This document shows, piece after piece, positions 50,368 to 61,062 of a stretch of 64,000 nucleotides of DNA. The stretch comes from Candidatus Scalindua japonica (GTDB lineage Bacteria; Planctomycetota; Brocadiia; Brocadiales; Scalinduaceae): positions 90,701 through 154,700 of the forward strand of contig NZ_BAOS01000029.1 of assembly GCF_002443295.1 (NCBI RefSeq), written 5' to 3'. A program made the position numbers and the translations under genes. Below the pieces are notes generated by a model. It saw only the letters and a program-made list of their open reading frames with translations, searched no databases and was not told the origin of the DNA. The first letter of the stretch is position 1. Every line of letters begins with the position of its first letter.

Positions 50368-52572
50368 ATGGTTAGAATTAATAAACTGGCAAAAGATTTA
50401 GGTTTTAAAAATAGCTTTTTAATAGAAAAGTGTCAAGAGTATGGTTTTGTGCATATTAAACACCATGCAAATGCGTTGACGGATGAACAAGCAGGTTTAT
50501 TGCGTAGTAAATTAGTAGATAGAGCTGCACAAAGTGTTTCTATTAAAGAAAAACCTGATACTTCTCAAGTCAAAAAAGTAAGTACAGAGAAAAAAAGTAG
50601 TGGTCCTGCCAAGGTTGTGTCTAAGGATGCTGAAGCATCGGCAGTGCGGAGACGTATTCCTCTTTGGAAACAAAAGGCTAGAGAAGATCTGATCAAAGGT
50701 AGGTGGAAAGAGATTACAAAGGTTTCGCAACAAAAAAGACCTAGAAGATTTGAAAAGCGTACAAAAGAAGCACCTAAAGAAGTCAAAGTTGTTGCTCCAA
50801 AAGAAAAAGAAAGCAAGGTTACGGTGGAATTGCCGGCTACAGTTAAAGATGTATCTGCCGCGTTGGGAGTGAAAGCCGGTGATATAATTTCAAAGTTACT
50901 AATCGGTCATGGTCTTTGTGCTACGATAAATCAGGGCCTGGATGGTGAAATTGTTGAAATGTTAGGCATTGAGTATGGTGTTGAAATTGAGTTGAAGCAG
51001 GCAAAAGAGGACGAAGATGAGTTTTCATTAGAAGAGGCCGTTGACAAGGACGAAGATTTAAAGGAGAGAGCGCCTATAGTAACATTTCTTGGTCATGTAG
51101 ATCATGGAAAGACTTCTTTGCTTGATAGCATTAGAAAAACTGATATTGTCTCTTTCGAGGCAGGTGGTATTACGCAACACATAGGAGCCTACCGTGTAGA
51201 AACAAAAGGGAAATCTGTTGTTTTCCTTGATACACCAGGACATGAGGCGTTTACTGCGATGAGGGCAAGAGGGGCAAATGTCACTGATCTGGTGGTGTTG
51301 GTAGTTGCTGCTGATGATGGAGTAATGCCTCAGACGGAGGAGGCTATTAACCATGCGCGTGCCGCAAATGTGCCTATTGTGGTTGCCTTGAATAAGGTGG
51401 ATAAACCGGAAGCAAATATAATGAAGGTGAAGCAGCAATTAGCTTCTCTTGATTTAAATCCTGAAGATTGGGGTGGCAAGGTACAAATGATAGAAACATC
51501 TGTTGTTACAAAACAGGGGCTTGATACTCTTTACGATGGATTATTACTGGAAGCCGAGATTCTGGAGTTAAAGGCGGTTGCAAAGAAGCCAGCCAGGGGT
51601 ATTGTGCTGGAGGCACATGTTCATGAGGGTAGGGGTGTTATCGCAAACCTTTTAGTAAGAGAGGGTACATTAAAACATGGTGATATTGTCCTGTGCGGTC
51701 AGACATACGGCAGGGTGAGAGCTATATACAATGATCATGGAAAAGAGATAAAGGAGGCAGGTCCATCAACGCCGGTTGCGATATCAGGTTTATCAACTTG
51801 TCCGGAGGCAGGTGATAAATTTTACAGTATTAAGGATATCCAAAAGGCCAGAGAAATCGCTTCAAAACGGGAAAGAAAGATTCGTGAGGTGACACTGTCC
51901 GGGCGTCAGCATGTTACACTGGATAATCTGTATAAAAAGATTGAAGAGGGGCAGGTTAAAGAAATTAAGGTAATCTTGAAAGCAGATTTTAAGGGTTCTG
52001 TTGAGGTGATTAAGAAATCATTGGAAGAAATCTCAACTAAGGAAGTCAGGACCAGGGTCTTGCATAGCGGTGTTGGAGGGATTACGGAGACAGACATTTT
52101 GCTTGCAGACGCTTCCGATGCGGTCGTTATTGGTTTCCATGTTGTTCCTGAAGATAAGGCAAAAACACTTGCGGAATCGTGTGGGGTGGATGTAAGATTA
52201 TATAAAATTATCTATGATGCGACAAATGACATAAAAGCTGCTCTAGAGGGAATGTTAGAGCCAGACAAGATTGAAAATACACTTGGCAGCGTTGAGGTAA
52301 GAAAGGTGTTTAAGGTATCTAAGGTTGGGAATATTGCGGGCTGTTATGTGAAAAGTGGTAAGATATTGCGTAGCTCTCTGGTAAGGCTGATAAGGGATAG
52401 CGTTGTTTTGTATGATGGCAAGATTGCAACTTTAAGGGTTGTCAAGGATGATGCGAAAGAAGTCAGGGCCGGGTTTGAATGCGGTATCAGGATAGCGGGA
52501 TATGATGACATAAAAGTAGATGATATAATAGAGCCTTATGAAATCCAGCATATTGCACGCACCTTGAAGTAA
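50368..52572 (+). CDS. infB: Translation initiation factor IF-2
   Basis: A 734-residue IF-2. N-terminal IF2_N ([12 protein letters not shown]), a basic linker, a second IF2_N-like segment near 155-205, then the G domain: GHVDHGKTS (G1), DTPGHEAF (G3), NKVDKPE (G4), followed by the fMet-tRNA binding C-terminal domains. It is a bit shorter than the E. coli form because the linker is short. It follows nusA by 35 bases and is followed by the DUF503 gene. Confidence 0.97.
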   Translation: MVRINKLAKDLGFKNSFLIEKCQEYGFVHIKHHANALTDEQAGLLRSKLVDRAAQSVSIKEKPDTSQVKKVSTEKKSSGPAKVVSKDAEASAVRRRIPLWKQKAREDLIKGRWKEITKVSQQKRPRRFEKRTKEAPKEVKVVAPKEKESKVTVELPATVKDVSAALGVKAGDIISKLLIGHGLCATINQGLDGEIVEMLGIEYGVEIELKQAKEDEDEFSLEEAVDKDEDLKERAPIVTFLGHVDHGKTSLLDSIRKTDIVSFEAGGITQHIGAYRVETKGKSVVFLDTPGHEAFTAMRARGANVTDLVVLVVAADDGVMPQTEEAINHARAANVPIVVALNKVDKPEANIMKVKQQLASLDLNPEDWGGKVQMIETSVVTKQGLDTLYDGLLLEAEILELKAVAKKPARGIVLEAHVHEGRGVIANLLVREGTLKHGDIVLCGQTYGRVRAIYNDHGKEIKEAGPSTPVAISGLSTCPEAGDKFYSIKDIQKAREIASKRERKIREVTLSGRQHVTLDNLYKKIEEGQVKEIKVILKADFKGSVEVIKKSLEEISTKEVRTRVLHSGVGGITETDILLADASDAVVIGFHVVPEDKAKTLAESCGVDVRLYKIIYDATNDIKAALEGMLEPDKIENTLGSVEVRKVFKVSKVGNIAGCYVKSGKILRSSLVRLIRDSVVLYDGKIATLRVVKDDAKEVRAGFECGIRIAGYDDIKVDDIIEPYEIQHIARTLK

Positions 52573-52617
52573 AGAAAGAAATAATACAGGAGAATATTAA
52601 GAACAAAAAAATATCTT

Positions 52618-52899
52618 ATGATCGTAGGGACTTTAAACATTAAGGTTGTGATGAGAGGTTCGCGCTCTTTAAAAGATAAACGACGTATAATTAAAAGTTT
52701 GAAGGACAGGATCAGAAACAAGTTTAATGTTTCTGTTTCTGAAACAGGTTCACAGGATAATCTCAGGTCTTCGGAAATCAGTGTGGCAATGGTTGGGACA
52801 GACAGGCAATACGTTAATAGTGCATTATCTTCGCTTATAAATTTCTTCCGTTTTTTCCCACAGATAGAATTAGTTGATTATGATCTGGATTTGTTTTGA
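52618..52899 (+). CDS. DUF503 (YlxP-like) protein
   Basis: A 93-residue protein. MIVGTLNIKVVMRGSRSLKDKR and VSVSETGSQDNLRSSEISVAMVGTD (keys) match DUF503, found between infB and rbfA in many bacteria (YlxP in Bacillus, linked to 16S maturation). It ends 12 bases before rbfA. Confidence 0.9.
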   Translation: MIVGTLNIKVVMRGSRSLKDKRRIIKSLKDRIRNKFNVSVSETGSQDNLRSSEISVAMVGTDRQYVNSALSSLINFFRFFPQIELVDYDLDLF

Positions 52900-52911
52900 A
52901 TATGCAGGCTC

Positions 52912-54156
52912 ATGACAAGAAGACTGGAAAGGGTAAGAGGTTTAATTGAGCAGGAAATCAGCAAGGTTATTCTGTATAAGTTGCAGGATCCCAGGGTTAA
53001 TATGGTGTCTGTTACAAGGGTAGACCCCTCTGCAGATCTGAGATTGGCTAAGGTGTATGTGGCAGTCCAAGGTGATGAAAAATTACAAAAAGACACCTTA
53101 AATGCATTGAGACACGCAAAAGGTTTTGTGCAATCCGAGATAGCCTCAAGCTTAAAGTTGAAAAACACTCCCTCGTTGACTTTTTATCTTGATGAGGGAA
53201 AAAAGAAGGGCGGGCATATCTTGGAATTAATAGAAAAAGCGGTAAGAGAAGATAATAATGCGGGAAATAGAGACGGGGAAAAAATGAAAAAATTGAGTTT
53301 TGGTTTACCAAAGGGTAGTTTGCAGGAATCGACAATTGGTATGATGAAAAATGCGGGATACAAGGTCTACGTTAGCAGTAGATCATACTATCCGTCAATT
53401 GATGATGATGAGATGTCGGTAAGATTAATCCGTCCGCAGGACATGGCTCGATATGTTGAGAAAGGGATTATAGATGCGGGTCTTACGGGGCAGGATTGGG
53501 TAGAAGAGGCTGGTGCCGATGTTCGGTGTGTGGAGAAACTGGTCTATGCGAAACAACAGTTAACTAAAGTGCGTTGGGTTTTGGCAGTACCGGAGGACTC
53601 TGCTATTGAATCCGTGGATGACCTGCAAGGTAAGAGAATATCAACAGAATTGGTAAATGTTACTAAAAAATATCTTGAGGAGAGGGGTGTTCAAGCGGAG
53701 GTTGAGTTTTCGCATGGCGCTACAGAGGCCAAGGCTCCGGACCTTGTTGACGCTATAGTGGAGTTGACAGAAACCGGTAGCAGTTTAAGGGCTAACAAAC
53801 TACGCATTATTGAGACAGTAACAGAATCTGCCACAGTATTTATTTCTAACCATAAATCGTGGGAAGATCCATGGAAAAGGCAGAAGATAGAAAATCTGGC
53901 AATATTATTTCATGGAGCCATTATTGCGCGTGACAAAGTGGGGTTGAAAATGAATATTTCAAATGAGGGATTGAATGTTTTATTAGAGAAGTTACCTGCT
54001 TTGCGAACACCTACCATTTCTCCCCTTTCAGGAAATGCAGGATATGCAATAGAAACAGTTATGGATGAGTCGGTAGTTAGAAACATTATTCCTGAATTAA
54101 AACGGATTGGTGCGGAAGGGATCATTGAATATCCACTTAACAAGGTAATTCTTTAG
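52912..54156 (+). CDS. rbfA-hisG: RbfA - HisG in one frame (apparent fusion)
   Basis: A 414-residue frame. Residues 1-about 118 are ribosome-binding factor A ([51 protein letters not shown] [12 protein letters not shown]). Residues 125-414 are long-form ATP phosphoribosyltransferase HisG ([43 protein letters not shown]-terminal ACT-like regulatory domain). M125 at 53284 has GGGG at about six bases before it, so hisG could start on its own. The A6 run 53279-53284 is at the junction: with one A fewer, rbfA would stop at TGA overlapping the hisG ATG. So the fusion may be real or a homopolymer error. Confidence 0.85.
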   Translation: MTRRLERVRGLIEQEISKVILYKLQDPRVNMVSVTRVDPSADLRLAKVYVAVQGDEKLQKDTLNALRHAKGFVQSEIASSLKLKNTPSLTFYLDEGKKKGGHILELIEKAVREDNNAGNRDGEKMKKLSFGLPKGSLQESTIGMMKNAGYKVYVSSRSYYPSIDDDEMSVRLIRPQDMARYVEKGIIDAGLTGQDWVEEAGADVRCVEKLVYAKQQLTKVRWVLAVPEDSAIESVDDLQGKRISTELVNVTKKYLEERGVQAEVEFSHGATEAKAPDLVDAIVELTETGSSLRANKLRIIETVTESATVFISNHKSWEDPWKRQKIENLAILFHGAIIARDKVGLKMNISNEGLNVLLEKLPALRTPTISPLSGNAGYAIETVMDESVVRNIIPELKRIGAEGIIEYPLNKVIL

Positions 54157-54364
54157 GTACTTAATGTGTCTCCATTAGTGATGTTTATAACCAACTGAAA
54201 GTGCTCTTTTTACCACATCGTTCGTTTTGCTTAAGAAAAACATTTAATTTTTTTTCTCATGTTTGCCCGGCTGAATTCACTCGGACGGGAAAGTGGGAAA
54301 AGAATCAAACAAGTATAATATTTTATTACTTGTTTTATTAATATGATATCCACTCTTCTCCCGG

Positions 54365-54513
54365 TAAAAGACGCTGAGAGCTTATGTTCGTTGAAGAGGG
54401 GTTTGCCTTCTAATCTTTATACTGGATAATAAGGGAAAGACTGAAAACAGTTAGTTTTCATTTTAAAACTTGGTTGAGCTGGAATATACAAGAGATAAGC
54501 TCAGCGTCGTTTA
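54365..54513. ncRNA. Candidate structured element with an 18-bp closing stem
   Basis: TAAA-A-GACGCTGAG-(AG)-CTTAT (54365-54385) pairs with ATAAG-CTCAGCGTC-G-TTTA (54495-54512) with one mismatch and one two-base bulge. Inside, at least three short hairpins can be drawn: GAAgAGG/CCTTC (54393-54410), ACTG/CAGT, and AGTTTT/AAAACT (near 54450-54470). It lies 50 bases upstream of the TPR gene start. It could be a riboswitch-like leader, an independent RNA or a small inverted-repeat element. No known class matches by eye. Confidence 0.5.
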
Positions 54514-54562
54514 GGATATTTGTCCCCTTATTAGTTCTGGTTCTGCCTGGTTGAGGTATAGC

Positions 54563-56152
54563 ATGCCGAAAACAATAATTATTGTTTTGTTGCCTTTTGT
54601 ATTTATTCTAGCAATCCTATTTGAAACTACTTCCGCCGAATCCCAGAGAAACAGTGACAGTAGTCTTTTGCCGCATAATGGTACAGGGTCCTATGTAGAT
54701 TTTTGTACAGGGTTTTATCTGATGTTGGATCATCGTTGGGAAGATGCAATTGTCTTTCTTGAAAAAATATTGCAGGAAAATCCAGATGCCGAAAGAATTC
54801 ACAACCATCTGGCGAGTTGTTACTTCCAGGTGGATAAAAAAGAGGAGGCCATCCGTCATATTGAAAAAATTGCGCAATTAAAACCTGATGACTTTAGCAT
54901 TCATTATACCCTTGGAAATATTTATGCCAGTGAAGGTAATGAAATGGGAGCTATTTCAGAATACGAACGTGCTAATTCATCTGAAATGGATGGCATTGAT
55001 AAGGGTTTTGTGTCTGATATGCTGCACCGTCTGGCAAGTAGTTATATGAAACATGGGGAAATAGAAAATGCAGCGAATATTTACCATAAAATACTTGATT
55101 TAAAATTAACTGATGAACCGGTTAAAATTCATTATAATCTCGGGCAAATCTATGTTGATGCGAAGAGAGTGAAGGAAGCTATTGAAGAGTTTGTTAAAGC
55201 AAAAAAATACAGACCTCATGCCGAACCTGTCTGTTTTTATCTTGCACTGTGTTACGAGGAATTGAAGAAATACGACAAGGCAATTGCAGAGCTCAAATCA
55301 TTTATTGAATATGATCCGGATGCCTGGCTTATGCGAATTAATTTATCAAATATCTACGAAAGAGTTAAACAGTATGAAAATGCTGAATTTGAGAGAAATA
55401 AATCTTTAGTAATATTGGAAAGCCGTGTAAGTGGCGAGAGTAAAGACATAAGAGAATATATTACGTTGAGTCAACTTTTACAGAGAAAAGGTAAAGAGAA
55501 AAAAGCGATAGAGACACTGGAGGCCGCAATTGCGAATGTCATAGATGGAGATGATAAGGCATTGGGTGAAGTCCGCTTTATGCTGGCGAATATATATTAT
55601 GAGATGAATGACCATAATAATGTGATAGATGAATTAGAAAAAGTATTAGAAATGGATCCTGACAATCATCAGGCAAATAATTTTCTGGGTTATTTTTTTA
55701 TTGAACAGGGGGTACAGTTAGACAGAGCTGTAGGTCTGATCAAAAAAGCTTTGAGTCTTAATCCTGAGAATGCCGCATATCTTGATAGTCTGGGTTGGGC
55801 ATATTACAAACTGGCGAAAAAAGATGATGAAATGATGGAGCAGGCATTACAAAAGCTAATCGAAGCATCAAATTATGCACAAGATCCTGAAATTATGGGC
55901 CATCTTGGGGATGTTTATTTTTCTCTTGGATTTTGGGAAAAAGCAAAGAGTCAATGGGAGAATGCCATAGACTTATGGAAAGAGTCTGAGGTAGAAGCGC
56001 CTCCTCATCTAAAATATAAAACGGTCCGAGAGTTAAAAGCAAAGAGATCAATTCAAAACAAACTCCAAAAAATCCGAAACTTAAAGATGGTCGAAAGCTC
56101 AAAAGAGAAGGTGGAAACAGGAGAAAGAGTGGTTCGTAATCATGTCCATTAA
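54563..56152 (+). CDS. Exported tetratricopeptide-repeat protein
   Basis: A 529-residue protein with a signal peptide (MPKTIIIVLLPFVFILAIL..., cleavage near TTSAES). The body is about ten TPR units (e.g. HNHLASCYFQVDKKEEAI, YTLGNIYASEGNEMGAI, YNLGQIYVDAKRVKEAI, NNFLGYFFIEQG-like NFLGYFFIEQG, LDSLGWAYYKLAKKDDEM). I use ATG 54563 because GAGG stands seven bases before it; a TTG at 54551 is possible. TPR proteins hold protein complexes, often in the envelope. It sits behind the structured element at 54365-54513. Confidence 0.9.
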   Translation: MPKTIIIVLLPFVFILAILFETTSAESQRNSDSSLLPHNGTGSYVDFCTGFYLMLDHRWEDAIVFLEKILQENPDAERIHNHLASCYFQVDKKEEAIRHIEKIAQLKPDDFSIHYTLGNIYASEGNEMGAISEYERANSSEMDGIDKGFVSDMLHRLASSYMKHGEIENAANIYHKILDLKLTDEPVKIHYNLGQIYVDAKRVKEAIEEFVKAKKYRPHAEPVCFYLALCYEELKKYDKAIAELKSFIEYDPDAWLMRINLSNIYERVKQYENAEFERNKSLVILESRVSGESKDIREYITLSQLLQRKGKEKKAIETLEAAIANVIDGDDKALGEVRFMLANIYYEMNDHNNVIDELEKVLEMDPDNHQANNFLGYFFIEQGVQLDRAVGLIKKALSLNPENAAYLDSLGWAYYKLAKKDDEMMEQALQKLIEASNYAQDPEIMGHLGDVYFSLGFWEKAKSQWENAIDLWKESEVEAPPHLKYKTVRELKAKRSIQNKLQKIRNLKMVESSKEKVETGERVVRNHVH

Positions 56153-56199
56153 TATATAGTAAATGTTAATTGCGTGTTAATAATGGAAGGTAAATAAAA

Positions 56200-56946
56200 A
56201 TGTCAGGACATTCAAAGTGGTCAACAATAAAGCATAAAAAGGGTGCTGCAGATGCAAAGAGGGGTAAGATATTTTCAAAACTCGCTAAGGCTATTACTTC
56301 TGCGGCAAGACAGGGTGGTGGAAACCCTGATATGAATTTAAAGCTGCAGTATGCTATTGATAGTGCTAAATCAGAAAATATGCCCAAGGATAATATTGAA
56401 CGGGCAGTAATGAAGGGTACAGGAGAGTTAAACGCGGATTCAATTCTTTATGAATGCCTTTACGAAGGTTATGGTGTTAATGGTGTTGCTGTTATGGCAG
56501 AGATATTGACAGACAATAAGAACAGAACTGCGGCAGAGATAAGGAAAATATTTGAAATGTCCGGGGGGAATCTTGGTGAGTCAGGCTGTGTATCATGGAT
56601 GTTTAAGCAGAAAGGTGTGATTACGATAGATTCCGGAGAAATTGAAGAGGACAAGTTGATGACGATTGTTCTTGATGCGGGTTGTGAAGACTTACAGGAA
56701 GAGGCTGGTAAATATGAGATTGACTGCGAAACAAAGGATTTTAATAATGTAAAAAAAGCACTACAGGATGCGGGTATAAAAATAGAGTCAGCTGATATCA
56801 GTTGGGTTGCCAACACATATATCGATCTTGATGAGGAAAAAGGCAGGAAGGTTATTTCTCTTATGGAAAAATTAGAGAATCATGATGATGTGCAGAACGT
56901 ATATGCTAATTTTTCATTACCGGAAGGTTTTATGGCTGAGTTATAG
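56200..56946 (+). CDS. yebC: YebC/PmpR-family regulator
   Basis: A 248-residue YebC. MSGHSKWSTIKHKKGAADAKRGKIFSKL is the family N-terminus (first residues only), with GPGGVALMVE-like VNGVAVMAEILTDNKNRTAAEIRKIF, and the C-terminal NVYANFSLPE. YebC proteins act in transcription and in ribosome stalling relief. GGAAGG lies about ten bases before the ATG. It converges on ftsH with three bases between stops. Confidence 0.95.
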   Translation: MSGHSKWSTIKHKKGAADAKRGKIFSKLAKAITSAARQGGGNPDMNLKLQYAIDSAKSENMPKDNIERAVMKGTGELNADSILYECLYEGYGVNGVAVMAEILTDNKNRTAAEIRKIFEMSGGNLGESGCVSWMFKQKGVITIDSGEIEEDKLMTIVLDAGCEDLQEEAGKYEIDCETKDFNNVKKALQDAGIKIESADISWVANTYIDLDEEKGRKVISLMEKLENHDDVQNVYANFSLPEGFMAEL

Positions 56947-56949
56947 CCT

Positions 56950-58869
56950 TTAAGATAGGGAAGATTGCTTCCCTTCACTAGAACTTCCATTTGACTTTGG
57001 AGATTTTTTCTTCTCTTCTTTAATATTAAGTAAATCAAGAATTTGCTCAGCTTCCAGGACTTCCTCTTCTTCGAGTTTCTTCGCGAGGAGATTGAGCTTG
57101 TCTCTGTTCTCTTCAATCAAAGACTTGGCTTTAGAGTAAGAACTTTTGATAATTTGTGATACTTCCGCATCAATATCTATCGCAGTTTTTTCACTGAACT
57201 CTTTTTCCTGTACAAGATCATGTCCAAGAAATACATTTCCTTGTTGCCTTCCAAATGTTTGAGGTCCAAGCTTGCTGCTCATACCAAATTTACAGACATA
57301 GTTCCTGGCTAATTTTGTTACTCTTTCCAGGTCGTTTTGAGCTCCGGTGGATAATTCATTAAAGACAATCTCTTCTGCGGCACGTCCCGCAAGAAGTACG
57401 CATATGGTATCTCGTATTTCAGATTCTCTGGTTAAGTATTTATCCTCAGTAGGCAATTGTAATGTGTAGCCCAGTGCCGCAGCTCCCCGTGCAACAATAG
57501 AAACTTTATGTACCGGGTCAGTATTAGGTAATATAGCGGCTACCAGAGTATGACCGGATTCATGATACGCGACAATACTTTTTTCCTCATTACTTATTAC
57601 CCTGCTTTTTCTCTCAGGTCCGGCAATAACTCTTTCTATCGACTCCTCAAGCTCGGCCATTTCTACGAAACTTTTGTCACGACGCGCTGCAAGTAATGCT
57701 GCTTCGTTAATGACATTTGCGAGGTCAGCGCCCGAAAACCCGGGAGTACGCTTTGCTATCGTGTTGAGATTTCCGTTAGGTTCTATTTTAACGTCTTTAG
57801 CATGTACCTTTAAGATCTCTTCTCTTCCAATAAGATCAGGTCTATCGACAGTAACCTGCCTGTCGAATCTTCCCGGACGGAGTAACGCGTTGTCCAGAAC
57901 GTCAGGTCTGTTTGTTGCGGCAATTATAATAACGCCACTATTTGATGTGAAGCCATCCATTTCGGCTAATAGCTGATTCAGTGTTTGTTCCCGTTCATCA
58001 TGACCACCTCCTAAGCCCGTACCTCTCTGCCTTCCAACGCTGTCAAGCTCATCGATAAAAACGATGCAAGGGGCCTTCTGCTTAGCTTGTGAGAACATAT
58101 CACGCACTCTGGCAGCCCCCATTCCAACAAACATTTCTACAAAGTCAGATCCGCTTATTGAGAAGAAAGGTACGCCGGACTCACCTGCAACCGCTTTTGC
58201 CAGAAGTGTTTTTCCTGTTCCCGGTGGTCCTATAAGCAAGACCCCTTTCGGGATCTTACCTCCCAGTTTTTGGAACTTTTGTGGGTATTTTAAGTACTCT
58301 ATTATCTCTTCCAGCTCCTCTTTAGCTTCTTCACATCCGGCGACATCTGCAAAAGTAGTTTTTTTTGCGTCTTCCGCAGCATAAAGTTTAATCTTTGCTT
58401 TTCCGAAAGATGCAAAGGGGCTTCCCATCCCTCCAATTCTTTTTGATATGAAAAACCAGGCTATTCCAATAATTAAAAAAGGAAAGACCCACCACATAAT
58501 CATATTTCTCAGGAAATTATTCTCTACTTCTCCCTTGAACTCAACATTTTTTTTCTCTAACTCGTTTACCAGTTCGATATCTTTAATAGGTACCGTGACA
58601 AAGGCAATCGGCCTCTCTTTATCAGATATTGCGCTTTCATAGTGTCCTTTAATCACTTTTTCTCCCACAGTGCAATCTACTATTTTTCCCGCAGTTAGAT
58701 ACTCCCTGAATTGGCTGTAAGAGATTTCACTGGCCTTAGGTGTCAAAAACATCTGTATAATATATAAAACTACTAGAAAAAGCAGGAGGTAGCCTATAGA
58801 AAAACCAGTCTTCTTGGTTTTCAGGTTTTTAGATTTTTTCTTTGGGGGCTTCTTGTCTGTGTCTCTCAT
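56950..58869 (-). CDS. ftsH: ATP-dependent zinc metalloprotease FtsH
   Basis: A 639-residue FtsH. Two membrane segments at about 25-42 and 113-135 flank the periplasmic domain. AAA module: Walker A GPPGTGKT, Walker [37 protein letters not shown] (keys). Protease site HESGH with a downstream aspartate. It degrades membrane and short-lived proteins. The C-terminus is lysine/serine-rich ([12 protein letters not shown]). It is a normal-length member. Confidence 0.97.
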   Translation of the reverse strand: MRDTDKKPPKKKSKNLKTKKTGFSIGYLLLFLVVLYIIQMFLTPKASEISYSQFREYLTAGKIVDCTVGEKVIKGHYESAISDKERPIAFVTVPIKDIELVNELEKKNVEFKGEVENNFLRNMIMWWVFPFLIIGIAWFFISKRIGGMGSPFASFGKAKIKLYAAEDAKKTTFADVAGCEEAKEELEEIIEYLKYPQKFQKLGGKIPKGVLLIGPPGTGKTLLAKAVAGESGVPFFSISGSDFVEMFVGMGAARVRDMFSQAKQKAPCIVFIDELDSVGRQRGTGLGGGHDEREQTLNQLLAEMDGFTSNSGVIIIAATNRPDVLDNALLRPGRFDRQVTVDRPDLIGREEILKVHAKDVKIEPNGNLNTIAKRTPGFSGADLANVINEAALLAARRDKSFVEMAELEESIERVIAGPERKSRVISNEEKSIVAYHESGHTLVAAILPNTDPVHKVSIVARGAAALGYTLQLPTEDKYLTRESEIRDTICVLLAGRAAEEIVFNELSTGAQNDLERVTKLARNYVCKFGMSSKLGPQTFGRQQGNVFLGHDLVQEKEFSEKTAIDIDAEVSQIIKSSYSKAKSLIEENRDKLNLLAKKLEEEEVLEAEQILDLLNIKEEKKKSPKSNGSSSEGKQSSLS

Positions 58870-59148
58870 TCAATTCATTATGATACAAGTGTTTACAGCG
58901 CACAACATATGTCTGTAAATATAACTCAATAAATGCGGATTATATGATAATATTTGCTTTTAGTCAAAGTAATAAATATTAGCGGAGAAAAAGATATACT
59001 TACTCGGTCGGATATCGCATCAACTTTTTTTGATCTTGATCTGTCGAATTATAGTGAGACAAACAGTGTGAAACAGGGTCAGCCATCGCATTTTAGCAAG
59101 CTTTTAACTAACCGGTTCAGGATTTTATTCTTCTTGCCTTTAACCTCA

Positions 59149-59177
59149 TTGACAAAAGTCAGGTTCGTTGTTATTCT
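59149..59177 (+). promoter_or_regulatory. Candidate promoter of the small secreted protein
   Basis: TTGACA, 17 bases, TATTCT, 85 bases before the GGAGG-preceded ATG at 59262. The rest of 58870-59148, the divergent spacer to ftsH, shows no gene that I can support. Confidence 0.5.
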
Positions 59178-59261
59178 CTCTTAAACACCATTCACATATC
59201 AAATATAATTGCATGGTAAAGCTGAGATGTGTGTGTTCTTAACATTTAGGAGGTAATAGGT

Positions 59262-59506
59262 ATGAATATTAGAAAATCATTTAGTATGTTAATTGCGGAC
59301 TTGCAATTATAAGTTTTACTACCTTAGGCTATGCTTCGCTGGAAGAAGCCTCTCATTCTGATGATATTAAGTCTGAAACTGCATCTGAACAGGAAACTGC
59401 TAATGAAGAAACCGATTCAGCGCAATCTACAGAGGATATTCAGTACGGAGCTGAGCCAAAATTTGAGTCAGATGAACAAGCAGCTAAAGCAGAGGAAAAA
59501 GAGTAG
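59262..59506 (+). pseudogene. Small acidic secreted protein, frameshifted
   Basis: GGAGG lies ten bases before ATG 59262. The first frame reads MNIRKSFSMLIA and then stops; one base seems missing near 59295-59298. The shifted frame continues GLAIISFTTLGYASLEEAS, completing a signal peptide, then a very acidic 50-residue tail full of E, Q and A to TAG 59504-59506. After that stop the same frame goes on FLDQFKKVIFGSQS, which looks protein-like, so the amber codon may also be a lesion. Confidence 0.55.
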
Positions 59507-59746
59507 TTTCTGGATCAGTTTAAAAAAGTAATATTCGGAAGTCAAAGCACCAATATATTTTTTAATCAACAAAACTTAGAGTTTAAACAGAAACACACAC
59601 TGCTTTCATTCTACTATAAACTTTTAACAATATATTTTCAAGGTATATTTATGCTCCTTATTTTTTTTTAATGGAACAATATTTGGCTTAAAATTCGTTC
59701 TGATAATAGAAGAGGTTTATGTTTATTTGTGATTAAAGGTGATATC

Positions 59747-60178
59747 ATGAAACTAAAAGCTATAGCTCTTGAAGACAATGACTCGTTAAGGACTTTAATC
59801 TATGGTATCTTGAAAGATAGGGGCTATGAAGTACACGCTTTCTCTGAGCCTTTTTTAAGCCCCTTATGTCATGACTACGAGTTCCCGTGTCCAGAAGGAC
59901 ATATCTGTCCGAATATTATCATTACTGATATCGATATGCCAAATATGACTGGGTTTGAATTTATAGAGTACCAGAAAAGCAAGGGGTGCAAAACTCAACA
60001 CATAGGAATAATGTCAGGAAGCTGGACAAATGAGAATATTAAACATGCCAAGAGACTTGCTTGCCATATGTTTAATAAACCGTTTAAAATTGGTGAAATT
60101 AAAAAATTGTTAGATGAATGCGAAAAAAAATTAGACCGTAATAGTAAACTGATAGATATGCAAACAGTTGTTAATTAA
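59747..60178 (+). CDS. Single-domain response regulator with a cysteine insertion
   Basis: A 143-residue receiver domain. Start ATG 59747 is preceded by AGGTGA; the frame is open to 59729. Phospho-acceptor Asp is in IIITDIDMPNMTG; the acidic pair is in ALEDND; the conserved lysine is in FNKPFKIGE. Between beta-2 and beta-3 is an insertion with four cysteines and histidines (CHDYEFPCPEGHICPN), which could bind a metal or cluster. No output domain and no kinase next to it. A cysteine-rich receiver of this kind occurs in some sulfur and nitrogen bacteria; function unknown. Confidence 0.8.
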   Translation: MKLKAIALEDNDSLRTLIYGILKDRGYEVHAFSEPFLSPLCHDYEFPCPEGHICPNIIITDIDMPNMTGFEFIEYQKSKGCKTQHIGIMSGSWTNENIKHAKRLACHMFNKPFKIGEIKKLLDECEKKLDRNSKLIDMQTVVN

Positions 60179-60348
60179 TTAAAAATGAAAGCCGATACCC
60201 CCCCCCCCTTTGGGTCATTATAGAATATACTTACATACTAAACACCTGTGCTTTATTCTTATCTTGATTCCTTCTTAAACACCCGCACAAACTTTTCAGT
60301 ATAATTCGCTAATTATGACTGACATCGATTAACTCGTATTTTACAATA

Positions 60349-60662
60349 ATGCAAACAATAATAGAATTCAAATTACCTTTTGATATTAAGAAAGACAATG
60401 ACTGGTATGTATCATCTTGCCCTGTAATTGACGTGCATTCGCAAGGCAAAACAATAAAAAAACAAAAGAGAATTTATGTGAAGCGTTATCATTGTTTCTG
60501 ATTTCTTGTTTTGGGAGAGGCACACTAGATCAGGTCCTGAGAGAATCTGACCTCAGACTATTACACAAGGTACCACATACCCCAAAAAGAATAGACAAAT
60601 CAAAATATTTAGATATAAACATTCCTTTTTACATTCAACGCACACAAGCATGCCACGCATAA
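60349..60662 (+). pseudogene. HicB antitoxin remnant
   Basis: The frame starts MQTIIEFKLPFDIKKDNDWYV and keeps SSCPVIDVHSQG, the HicB core. A frameshift in the A-run about 60455-60462 moves the rest to another frame, where ENLCEALSLFLISCFGRGTLDQVLRES (keys) and an end at 60660-60662 fit a full HicB. It was once the partner of the broken hicA that follows. Confidence 0.7.
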
Positions 60663-60872
60663 CACATGTTCGTTGGTAAATCCTTGAATGCATATTAAAA
60701 AAGCAGGATTTACCTTTGAAAGACAAAAAGGAGATCACAAGGTTTATACAAAGGTAGGTGTTCACCGGCCAATGATAATTCCTACTTATTAAAGAGATGC
60801 GATTAGATATTATTAAATCTAATATGAAAACGGCGAAAATGACCAACAAAGAATATTTTAAACTCCTTGTCG
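60650..60872 (+). pseudogene. HicA toxin remnant
   Basis: MPRITHVRW is followed by a TAA in place of a lysine codon. One base less in the A-run after TGCATATT restores KKAGFTFERQKGDHKVYTKVG, the HicA core with its histidine, and another shift gives DIIKSNMKTAKMTNKEYF. Several lesions make it certainly inactive. Confidence 0.65.
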
Positions 60873-61062
60873 AGTGTAAAAATTCATTCCTTCCGTCCAT
60901 CGCCTTAAGCGTTTCATCAAATCGTATATGGCCGTTGACATGATCAAGTTTTTTTGATGTTTGTAAACGACAAGAATGTTGTTAACCATTGGAGATGGGA
61001 AAAAGCGGGTACCGAGAACTTGGATATGCCAAAAGAAAGCATTATGAACATATAATACACAA

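Noticed and set aside
54365..54513. TPP riboswitch, suggested by CTGAG near 54375
   Set aside because: The conserved GAACCTGATC half and the other helices are missing.
59331..59531. 66-residue frame MLRWKKPLILMI
   Set aside because: It is the wrong frame of the frameshifted acidic protein at 59262-59506.
60553..60900. 115-residue minus-strand frame over the hicA remnant
   Set aside because: Antisense to recognisable HicB/HicA sequence; no ribosome site.
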